DNA from: a bacterium
Lineage (GTDB): Bacteria; Planctomycetota; Phycisphaerae; Phycisphaerales; UBA1924
Direction of reading: 5' to 3'
Assembly: GCA_002401225.1 (NCBI GenBank)
Contig: NVSM01000003.1
Location: 17,007 to 22,915, forward strand
DNA length: 5,909 nt
Part shown: piece after piece, positions 1 to 5,154 of the stretch
How the letters are laid out: every line of letters begins with the position of its first letter
Position numbering within the stretch: position 1 is the stretch's first letter
Program-made: the position numbers and the translations under genes
Notes under the pieces: model-generated
Seen by the model: only the letters and a program-made list of their open reading frames with translations
Told to the model about the DNA's origin: nothing
Database searches by the model: none

Positions 1-909
1 ACCGTTGCTTTCAATCTGCTGAAACGGGATGGAATGATGCGCATCGAGCACAAGCCATGTCGTCTTTGGGTTGTTTCCGACAAGATCTGGCACAGACGAA
101 TCAACGATTAGTAATGGATTTTCATTGACCATCCATCCCTGCCCAGACCAATCCCACCAACGATCCGATGCTGTCAGCCGGTCGAAATCGAGATCCCCAT
201 CAGCAGGCCCGAACCCCATCTGATCCCGTCGGTGACCCGAGCGAGTTCGAATTAATCGGAATGTTGCTCCATCAAACGGGAGTTCAAGCTGACTGACTCT
301 TACAAGTGGCAACCCTGTAACAAGGTCAACCGACTGGTGGAGTGTTTGGCGAGTAGCGTCATTCCACCAGGCACTCTCACCTGCTATTCCACTTGGCACG
401 AGGCTGGCAGATCCCGCACCGATGGTTGGTGCGGGAGGCAAATAATCGCCTATCCCAGGAGGTGCGAGCGGGTGTATTGGCGCCCGGAACCCATAAGGAG
501 ACTGAATGTTCAAGTTTACTGTTTCCGCACTCCAACCACAATCTACTCCATTCGCAGAATCGGGGGCACCGCCTCCAGGTGCCTCGTCTTGTGGGCGGTA
601 CGGGTCTTCATCCCAACTCTGGGGAATTCCAAAGTCTGTGTGCAATCCGTTCCAGCATGAAGAGAGCATGCCTGACTGGCCGAAGCTTTCCCAGCGGTAG
701 TTCGAGCGGGCGAGGGTTACTGAGTCTTCATCGAACCCGACACCCCAATGCTCATCGCAATCCGCATGAGCCCCGGGGGCGACAAGCGGAAAAACGCCAT
801 TGGGTTCTGTACAATCAGGATCCGTCTGAGCGACAGACCCTGAAGACACTCCAGCCAAAGCAAGAATAAGAGTAAAACGGAAATGACGGGCCAGAAGGTT
901 CGAACTCAT
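1..909 (-). CDS. Secreted RHS/YD-like protein, N-terminal part (runs off left edge)
   Basis: This minus-strand frame is open for 303 codons from an ATG at 909-907 and leaves the window without a stop. The start is supported by GAGGTG six bases upstream. Residues 1-27 look like a Sec signal peptide: R8 and R11, a hydrophobic stretch at 12-21, and SVA before Q28 as a likely cleavage site. The mature N-terminus has spaced cysteines (C33, C51, C85, C124) and a Pro/Gly-rich stretch at 140-175. Residues 194-223 (VDLVTGLPLV, then LELPFDGATFRLIRTRS) resemble the segment that opens RHS/YD-repeat proteins, where a 'VNLVTGN..' motif is followed by a strand ending in an R-T/S-Y-like motif. Residues 251-272 (start WWDWSGQGWMV) and 285-296 (VLDAHHSIPF region) fit the following beta segments. 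From family knowledge, such proteins are large exported beta-cage or surface proteins. The RHS assignment is tentative because the repeats and C-terminus lie outside the window. That this is a real secreted gene is well supported. Confidence 0.68.
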   Translation of the reverse strand, partial: MSSNLLARHFRFTLILALAGVSSGSVAQTDPDCTEPNGVFPLVAPGAHADCDEHWGVGFDEDSVTLARSNYRWESFGQSGMLSSCWNGLHTDFGIPQSWDEDPYRPQDEAPGGGAPDSANGVDCGWSAETVNLNIQSPYGFRAPIHPLAPPGIGDYLPPAPTIGAGSASLVPSGIAGESAWWNDATRQTLHQSVDLVTGLPLVRVSQLELPFDGATFRLIRTRSGHRRDQMGFGPADGDLDFDRLTASDRWWDWSGQGWMVNENPLLIVDSSVPDLVGNNPKTTWLVLDAHHSIPFQQIESNG

Positions 910-915
910 GATGAA

Positions 916-921
916 CACCTC
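916..921 (-). promoter_or_regulatory. Ribosome binding site of the RHS-like gene
   Basis: The minus strand reads ACGAGGTG, with GAGGTG six bases before the ATG at 909. It fixes the start of the RHS-like gene, which also begins a good signal peptide at that codon. Confidence 0.6.
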
Positions 922-1292
922 GTAAAAAAGAAACAACACACAAACAACCACTCAGGATGAATGGCCATGAGAAATCTTGATGATTTGCGAGTCTCTCAAC
1001 TCTAATACCTCAGCATACTGGAATACGAATCCCAATGCCTTGCGGATGCAGGAGATTTTTAATGTTTTGCTTATCGAATACCACCATTCTGACAAACCGT
1101 ATTCAATATTCTTAAAAACCAGAGGGCGATTATTTGTGTTGCCTGGCTCATATACGAGTCTTCTCCAAACGCAACTATGCGACATATGCTGACGCCATGT
1201 AGCTCAATGTAAACAATGCGCAGCAGTCGACATCCTTGACGAAGATACGATCCCCTACTCCGGTCTTTCATCTGAATAATTTCAACTTAGAC

Positions 1293-1301
1293 TTATCCAC
1301 A
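1293..1301 (+). promoter_or_regulatory. Isolated DnaA-box-like 9-mer
   Basis: The plus strand reads TTATCCACA, an exact match to the strong bacterial DnaA box. It sits in the AT-rich non-coding stretch between the kinase and RHS-like genes. No second good copy was seen nearby and there is no dnaA, dnaN or rep gene in the window, so a replication origin is not supported. It could be a DnaA titration or regulatory site, or chance: a given 9-mer has roughly a one-in-twenty chance of occurring in a window of this size. Confidence 0.2.
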
Positions 1302-1339
1302 ATTTTGTTCCAACACACTAGACTGAAGAATGACGAGAT

Positions 1340-1366
1340 CAGAAAACGGCTATTTGCCAAAAAGCC
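1340..1366 (-). terminator. Weak intrinsic terminator candidate after the kinase gene
   Basis: On the minus strand the hairpin spans 1366-1348: GGCT pairs with AGCC, then after one T-T mismatch TTT pairs with AAA around a GGC loop. It is followed by GTTTTC. It lies about 80 bases past the kinase stop, in the right place to end the sigma-kinase transcript and separate it from the RHS-like gene. The stem is short and the T-run has only four Ts, so read-through is likely. Confidence 0.3.
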
Positions 1367-1445
1367 CTTCTGACCATTTTTTAGCACTATCATTAAATCG
1401 AAACCGCATATGCCCATGAAAAAATATAACGCTCAAATAGACGAG

Positions 1446-3326
1446 CTACTCTGCCTTGCTGATCGCCTCAGCAAGTCGATCACGCCAGATCGTATCTGCT
1501 GGCGCATATTCTTCTAAAAGCGCTGACGCCACAAGAAGATGCGACTTACTCTTTAAGATATCCTCCCCCTGATACCACATTCCAAGCATCTCATGCCAAA
1601 ACGCCAGTTGAATCGGTGAACTTTGCTGAACATCAATCGAGGCGAGATACTCTTCCGCAACTTCAATCCGCTGATTGAATATTTTCTCTGCGTACTCAGG
1701 ATCATTGTCGAGTATCCCGCTTGTTGAAACCATATGGAGAAAGAACAAACTCGATGCCGTTAGGCTCTCATCTTTCCCCGTCTTGATGGAATCACTCCAT
1801 GCCTTCATGAATACCCTGACAAGAGTTGCCTTATCTTGCACCTGTCGGACACGATCTTGTTCAAGAATAATTTTACCGTTAAGTTGCTCAATGCTCAGTG
1901 CCGCTTCCGCCTGTGCTCTTTCGTATCGAATATTCGCCCTTGAACTCACCGAGCCCCCCACTCCGATCCCGACACTCAATACGATGAGTACCAAGAGCCC
2001 AACAACGAGCGGATTCCTACGCGTGAACAACTGTGTTTTCACCACGACCGAACGATCAAGCCATGGAAGAGAACGGAAAGCCAAGTAATCTTCTAAATCC
2101 TGAGCGATCATCTCCGGGCTTTGATACCGCTGAGATGATTCGACGGCAAGCGCACGATAAATGATACTTTGGAGCCGACCATCGATCGTCCAATCATGGA
2201 TTCGCCTGGGGCCTCCCTCATTCCGTTCTTCCAGCCAAGTCATTGCTTCTGCAACCGTATCGCCGTTGGGAAACTTGCCTGTCGTCAGCCAATAGAGGAT
2301 GCCACCGAGTGCGTACACATCGACTGATGGCATTGATCCATCGGAGGTTTGATCGAACTGCTCGGGAGCCATAAAAGCAAGCGAGCCACGCGTGCCATAA
2401 TGGCTGCACAATCTTGGGTCTGATGAAACCGCGTGAGCGATCCCAAAATCAGTAATCACAGGCTCATCATCGCGGTTCATGAGTATATTTGTAGGTTTGA
2501 TATCTCGGTGAATGACGCCGGCAGTATGGGCACTCTGAACGCCTCTTGCTAAATCAATAACGATCTTGCATGTTTGTTGAGTTGTGAGCGGAGTTCGGCG
2601 TTGCTTGACCCAAGCGTCAAGCGGCTGCCCTTCGATCAGTTCATAGGTGACGTAGGATTTCCCATCCTCTGACTCTCCCTGATCGATGACCCTTGCTAAA
2701 TTTTTATGACGAACACGCCGAGCACGAGCCCCTTCTTTTTTACTCCGATCAGGATCTGAATCCGAATGGAATATTTTCAACGCCACAAGCGAAGGCAATC
2801 CTTCTTCCTGAAACACACGGTCAGTTGCCTCATACACTGTCCCTTGGTTCCCACTGCCAAGAATCCGTCTGAGCTCATATCGAGCTTGGCCGTCGTACCC
2901 ATCCCGTCCAAACTGGGCTGGCAACTGAATATCATTTTGTTGAATTCCGGTAATAGTCTCTCGCAGGATCGCACTGACTTTCTCTGACTCAATCACCTTT
3001 GATTCAGGAATTGATGGCGAGGTTGCTTCTAAAATAGTCTCTAATGCTTTCTCATGCGAAACACCGCTGGCGGTCAACCCACGGATACTGATTTCGATTG
3101 CAGCATCCCGAACAGCATCATCCTCGACAATAAACGGAATTGAATCAGTAAGTTCGTTAATCTCGATTGGATGGCCAGCATTGAGTCGGCGATTCGCGAT
3201 CACATACATCGCTTCCACAATATCGTCAGACTCTTCCTGTCGTGCATCGATAAATACTTTGTCGAGTGGGATTGATTTATCTGGAAATTTTTCCGCGATC
3301 CCCACAAATCTATTGACAATCATCAT
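1446..3326 (-). CDS. Membrane-anchored Hanks-type Ser/Thr protein kinase
   Basis: This 626-residue protein has four parts. Residues 1-140 are a mostly helical, acidic N-terminal region that I do not recognise. Residues 150-415 form a complete eukaryotic-like kinase domain: glycine loop GSGNQGTVY (157-165), ATP lysine K184 in VALK, probable helix-C glutamate E198, catalytic loop HRDIKPTN (273-280, D275), metal-binding DFG (293-295), APE (320-322) and D336 in the SVDVYALGG segment. All key catalytic residues are present, so it should be active. One transmembrane helix covers about 439-461, leaving the kinase in the cytoplasm. The C-terminal 165 residues begin with a likely coiled coil (465-500) and continue as helical, degenerate TPR-like sequence, expected outside the membrane. 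It is shorter than many planctomycete kinases, which often carry long TPR arrays. The ATG at 3326 (or the adjacent one at 3323) follows AAGGAG by ten bases and lies inside the sigma gene, so translational coupling is likely. Its substrate is unknown; the co-encoded sigma factor is the best candidate. Confidence 0.93.
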   Translation of the reverse strand: MMIVNRFVGIAEKFPDKSIPLDKVFIDARQEESDDIVEAMYVIANRRLNAGHPIEINELTDSIPFIVEDDAVRDAAIEISIRGLTASGVSHEKALETILEATSPSIPESKVIESEKVSAILRETITGIQQNDIQLPAQFGRDGYDGQARYELRRILGSGNQGTVYEATDRVFQEEGLPSLVALKIFHSDSDPDRSKKEGARARRVRHKNLARVIDQGESEDGKSYVTYELIEGQPLDAWVKQRRTPLTTQQTCKIVIDLARGVQSAHTAGVIHRDIKPTNILMNRDDEPVITDFGIAHAVSSDPRLCSHYGTRGSLAFMAPEQFDQTSDGSMPSVDVYALGGILYWLTTGKFPNGDTVAEAMTWLEERNEGGPRRIHDWTIDGRLQSIIYRALAVESSQRYQSPEMIAQDLEDYLAFRSLPWLDRSVVVKTQLFTRRNPLVVGLLVLIVLSVGIGVGGSVSSRANIRYERAQAEAALSIEQLNGKIILEQDRVRQVQDKATLVRVFMKAWSDSIKTGKDESLTASSLFFLHMVSTSGILDNDPEYAEKIFNQRIEVAEEYLASIDVQQSSPIQLAFWHEMLGMWYQGEDILKSKSHLLVASALLEEYAPADTIWRDRLAEAISKAE

Positions 3327-3906
3327 CTAATGAGCTCTCCTTGATGTACTCCCGCACCATGGCGCGAATCCGTGACCATCGCTTTCTCGCCGCAGCATGT
3401 GTCATATTCATCGCTTGAGCGATATCTGCGAGAGATAGGTCACGCCCCCTCAAAAGTATGATCTCACGATCGATCGGATCAGTAACCATCTCGCCAATCC
3501 GACTCAGTTCTTCAGCTGCCACCACCCGTTGTTCAATGACTGGTGATGATACATTATCTTTGATCTCTTGGGCAATCCGCTCACGGGCAGTTAACCCTCG
3601 TGATTTCCGTGTTTTTTCTAATATTGTCCGTTCGATGACTCCATGTACAAAGGCGTAAAATTGCCTCTCATTCTGGGCATCTAAACTGCCTTGATCAATC
3701 GCGCGGTCAATCCGTCTCAATGCTGTGGAAAGAATATCGTCGGTATCCGTCACTCTTCGAGCATCGTCACCCAACAAACGATGTATACGACTCAATAATG
3801 TGCCCCTTTGTTGCTCAACAAGTTGCGCAGCATGTACTCGCTGGCAATTTGAGCCTTTATTTTGTTGAAAATCACTCTCGTTGGCTGGATTATTTTTTTC
3901 GTTCAT
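3310..3906 (-). CDS. ECF-type RNA polymerase sigma factor
   Basis: This 198-residue protein has the two-domain plan of an ECF sigma factor. Region 2 covers about 30-104, with D54-T-D-D57 followed by ILSTALRRIDRAI where family members carry a 'DLVQETFLR'-like core-binding helix, and FYAFVHGVIE (83-92) up to the basic KTRKSRG. Region 4 covers about 145-190, with DREIILLRGRDLSLADIAQAM and an HTH recognition helix near AAARKRWSRIRAMV (171-184), which should bind the -35 element. The first 25 residues are polar and probably disordered. The ATG at 3906 is the only ATG start in frame, because an in-frame TGA lies four codons upstream; no strong Shine-Dalgarno precedes it. It overlaps the downstream kinase gene by 17 bases. 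No anti-sigma factor gene is present, which fits control by the kinase, as in kinase-linked ECF groups. Target promoters are unknown; the divergent operon and its own promoter are candidates. Confidence 0.85.
   Translation of the reverse strand: MNEKNNPANESDFQQNKGSNCQRVHAAQLVEQQRGTLLSRIHRLLGDDARRVTDTDDILSTALRRIDRAIDQGSLDAQNERQFYAFVHGVIERTILEKTRKSRGLTARERIAQEIKDNVSSPVIEQRVVAAEELSRIGEMVTDPIDREIILLRGRDLSLADIAQAMNMTHAAARKRWSRIRAMVREYIKESSLDDDCQ
3337..3342 (-). promoter_or_regulatory. Kinase ribosome binding site inside the sigma gene
   Basis: The minus strand reads AAGGAG ten bases before the first ATG of an ATG-ATG pair (3326, 3323). It lies within the last codons of the sigma factor gene, so terminating ribosomes could re-initiate on the kinase. 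Which of the two ATGs is used cannot be decided. Confidence 0.55.
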
Positions 3907-3980
3907 ATCTGCTGTTCATAAAAAAAATCTGAAATATCTGAATATCTCGTCACACCACTCTTCTGTGCGTCCACCTGTCA

Positions 3981-4003
3981 GTGAGGGCAAATACCTGCCC
4001 CAC
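3981..4003 (+). repeat. Inverted repeat in the leader of the exported-protein gene
   Basis: GTG-A-GGGCA at 3981-3989 can pair with TGCCC-CAC at 3996-4003 around a six-base AATACC loop, giving eight base pairs with one bulged A. It ends seven bases before the AAGGAG ribosome binding site. It could be a leader hairpin affecting translation or a palindromic operator. It is not followed by a T-run, so it is not a terminator. Confidence 0.4.
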
Positions 4004-4010
4004 CAACCCA

Positions 4011-4016
4011 AAGGAG
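4011..4016 (+). promoter_or_regulatory. Ribosome binding site of the exported-protein gene
   Basis: AAGGAG stands five bases before the ATG at 4022. This strong site is the reason to start the gene here rather than at upstream in-frame codons (as far as 3881) that would run back into the opposite-strand sigma gene. Confidence 0.75.
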
Positions 4017-4021
4017 ACACG

Positions 4022-4543
4022 ATGAACAACGCAAAGAAGAAGTGTAATCGAACAACCACCCGTCATGCAAGACCAAACCGTGCACATTTGCTCGGAACTT
4101 TAGTCATTGGGGCAATTGGATCATCGAGTAACGGACAGTTAGCTACCCCAGATTCACAGAATGATTTACTTTTACAAAGATCAACGATCATCCAAGAAAC
4201 CCTGGCGAATGCCAACTCATACGATTTCGTACTCAAAGCGATGCTCAATGCTATTTTACAACTGCTTGACGAAATCATTGAAACACGCCCAGCAGACTCT
4301 GTATTCTTCACTCTCAGTGGCACACTCTCCGAAACATCAACCTCTTTGGTGGATAGCTACGACACCTATGGCTTAGACCCTGCCCTCACTGCTTCTGAAA
4401 TCAGCGCAGGCATCATTGATTGCGATGACTCCCTCAATATACTCAAAGATCCCACAATCACGCTGAGCCTCACTCAGACCCAGCAGGATAAACTTCATGA
4501 CACACTTGTGCTGATTAACGGAGAACTCAATGCCTCATTCTGA
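4022..4543 (+). CDS. Putative exported protein of unknown function
   Basis: This 173-residue protein is not recognised. Its N-terminus is strongly basic (K5-K7, R10, R14, R17, R20) and is followed by a short hydrophobic stretch LLGTLVIGAIG (23-33) and small polar residues, so it looks like a signal peptide with a long n-region; cleavage around 36-41 is possible. The rest is acidic and probably mainly helical: a hydrophobic-patterned helix at 66-87 (DFVLKAMLNAILQLLDEIIE), then Ser/Thr-rich sequence at 96-112 and Asp-rich sequence at 128-143. There is one cysteine in the mature part (C134), no metal or catalytic motif, and no further membrane helix. It starts an operon with the HTH gene, whose start lies inside its last codons, and is transcribed away from the sigma-kinase operon. 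A small envelope or periplasmic partner for the kinase sensor region is conceivable but unproven. The reading frame is well supported by the ribosome binding site and the overlap. Confidence 0.72.
   Translation: MNNAKKKCNRTTTRHARPNRAHLLGTLVIGAIGSSSNGQLATPDSQNDLLLQRSTIIQETLANANSYDFVLKAMLNAILQLLDEIIETRPADSVFFTLSGTLSETSTSLVDSYDTYGLDPALTASEISAGIIDCDDSLNILKDPTITLSLTQTQQDKLHDTLVLINGELNASF
4520..4523 (+). promoter_or_regulatory. Ribosome binding site of the HTH gene
   Basis: GGAG lies six bases before the ATG at 4530, within the final codons of the exported-protein gene. It supports both the chosen start and translational coupling of the two genes. Confidence 0.6.
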
Positions 4544-4910
4544 GATTGAGCTCAAGGTGGATGCCAATTGTACACAGCCAGGGATTGATCAGAAGATTGC
4601 AGAGCAAGTCGCTATCGCTACTGGCAGCGACAACTTGCAATCGATAGCGATGAAGACCGGATTCAACTCTGAGACTACGCGTCGATATATGCTTGGGGAC
4701 ACAAAGATTCCTGCTGAGTTTATTCGTCAGATTGCCATTCGATACAGGCAAGATGCCAATGTACTGCTGTGTCTCTCAAAACTTGAACCAATCTCATTTC
4801 AATTGCAATCTGTCTCAATAGATGTGCTCATTAACGAACTTGGACGGAGAATGAAGATGATTGAAAACTGCGCGGTCGCATCAGTAATGGTGAATCCAGA
4901 TAAATTCTGA
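4530..4910 (+). CDS. Small protein with Cro/CI-like (XRE) helix-turn-helix
   Basis: This 126-residue protein carries a single recognisable unit at about 35-80. NLQSIAMKTGFNSETTRRYM looks like an HTH (helix 2 LQSIAMKTG, recognition helix NSETTRRYM). It is followed by GDTKIPAEFIRQIAIRYRQD and NVLL, which matches the XRE/Cro pattern of a G-x-x-x-I/V-P turn, a helix ending in the IA-x-x-Y/F motif, and a closing hydrophobic helix. It should bind DNA, probably as a dimer. The C-terminal 45 residues are helical with a basic GRRMKM patch and could serve dimerisation; no peptidase, ligand-binding or membrane segment is seen. It overlaps the upstream exported-protein gene by 14 bases. The nearest plausible target is the 3907-4021 control region. 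It could instead be a phage-type repressor left from an element linked to the nearby recombinase, but the tight coupling to the upstream gene argues against that. Confidence 0.68.
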   Translation: MPHSEIELKVDANCTQPGIDQKIAEQVAIATGSDNLQSIAMKTGFNSETTRRYMLGDTKIPAEFIRQIAIRYRQDANVLLCLSKLEPISFQLQSVSIDVLINELGRRMKMIENCAVASVMVNPDKF

Positions 4911-4951
4911 ACCACCCGCTGAAGCAAAGAGATCTATTTTTCTGAGATACA

Positions 4952-4979
4952 AATCGTTGCCTAGCACAGTAGGGCGATT
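4952..4979 (+). repeat. Imperfect stem-loop after the HTH gene
   Basis: AATCG (4952-4956) pairs with CGATT (4975-4979), and inside it CCTA (4960-4963) pairs with TAGG (4970-4973) around a GCACAG loop, nine base pairs in total with a small internal loop. It starts 41 bases past the HTH gene stop. The nearest T-run (4993-4999) is 13 bases further on, so it is at best a poor terminator; a protein-binding or recombination site is an alternative. Confidence 0.35.
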
Positions 4980-5010
4980 GCGCACGCACTTGGTTTTTGT
5001 AGGCCTCTGA

Positions 5011-5054
5011 GCACCACTACTCAACTCTTCATGGTGCGCATCCTGCGGATGCAC
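5011..5054. repeat. Two nested inverted repeats
   Basis: GCACCA (5011-5016) pairs with TGGTGC (5032-5037). The right arm also begins a second hairpin in which GTGC plus ATCC (5034-5043, with a two-base GC bulge) pair with GGATGCAC (5047-5054) around a TGC loop. The two structures are mutually exclusive because they share 5034-5037. No T-run follows on either strand, so they are not terminators. They lie just upstream of the recombinase relic. Confidence 0.35.
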
Positions 5055-5086
5055 AACTCACTTGAATGAAAACGAATCACTCAACT
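5019..5086 (+). repeat. 8-base direct repeat, 60 bases apart
   Basis: ACTCAACT occurs at 5019-5026 and at 5079-5086, each followed shortly by GGTG (directly in the second copy, after CTTCAT in the first). The pair brackets the hairpin at 5034-5054. This may be the trace of an insertion or a recombinase site, but an 8-mer pair can be chance. Confidence 0.2.
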
Positions 5087-5154
5087 GGTGTACAGGAAAT
5101 ACTTAAACATAATTCCGTAGATTCAGCCACAAGCAACATACAGGGAAGAGCTGG

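Larger units (their letters stand above)
910..1445. other. Intergenic region without a convincing gene
   Basis: These 536 bases separate the kinase stop from the RHS-like gene start. The stretch is visibly more AT-rich than the RHS-like gene. Short frames exist on both strands (for example 952-1185 minus and 977-1192 plus), but they overlap each other, lack a good ribosome binding site and give low-complexity or cysteine/tryptophan-scattered proteins without a recognisable motif, so I do not call them. The region must hold the promoter of the RHS-like gene unless that gene is read through from the kinase. No confident -35/-10 pair was found. It also contains a weak terminator candidate (1340-1366) and a DnaA-box 9-mer (1293-1301). 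Confidence 0.6.
3907..4021. promoter_or_regulatory. Divergent control region between the two operons
   Basis: These 115 bases lie between the start codons of the sigma gene and the exported-protein gene and must carry promoters for both operons. Near the sigma gene, ATCTG occurs at 3907-3911, 3927-3931 and 3936-3940, followed by ATCTC at 3944-3948. Two of the copies extend to ATATCTG, and ATCTGAA at 3927 and 3936 is a direct repeat with a 9-base period. A run of eight to nine A/T bases sits between the first two copies. I could not identify a confident -35/-10 pair on either strand. The repeats could be operator sites for the HTH protein or part of an ECF promoter, but this is inference. Confidence 0.5.
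4911..5154. other. Non-coding stretch rich in inverted repeats
   Basis: These 244 bases lie between the HTH gene stop and the first recognisable residue of the recombinase relic. No gene is seen. The stretch holds two stem-loop areas (4952-4979 and 5011-5054) and an 8-base direct repeat (5019-5026 and 5079-5086). The missing N-terminal part of the recombinase should lie here if it were only frameshifted, but I could not find it, so it was probably deleted or replaced. Confidence 0.5.

Noticed and set aside
337..869. Plus-strand frames of 64-158 codons
   Set aside because: They are shadows of the minus-strand secreted protein gene, which has a signal peptide, ribosome binding site and family-like motifs.
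1180..1220. Promoter for the RHS-like gene: TTTACA on the minus strand with a CATATG-like -10
   Set aside because: The -10 matches only three of six positions with a 19-base spacer, and it lies about 280 bases from the start codon; no better than chance in AT-rich DNA.
952..1271. Small open frames on both strands (952-1185 minus, 977-1192 plus, 1071-1271 minus)
   Set aside because: They overlap each other on opposite strands, lack good ribosome binding sites (one starts at TTG) and have no recognisable motif or plausible composition.
1261..1330. Replication origin around the DnaA-box 9-mer
   Set aside because: Only a single box, with no dnaA, dnaN or rep gene and no repeated iterons.
3881..4021. 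A longer start for the exported-protein gene
   Set aside because: It would overlap the divergent sigma gene, skip the strong AAGGAG at 4011-4016 and add 47 residues that hide the signal-peptide-like N-terminus.
4952..5060. Integron attC site
   Set aside because: The RYYYAAC and GTTRRRY core sites are not both present in the right arrangement, and the recombinase lacks the IntI-specific insertion.
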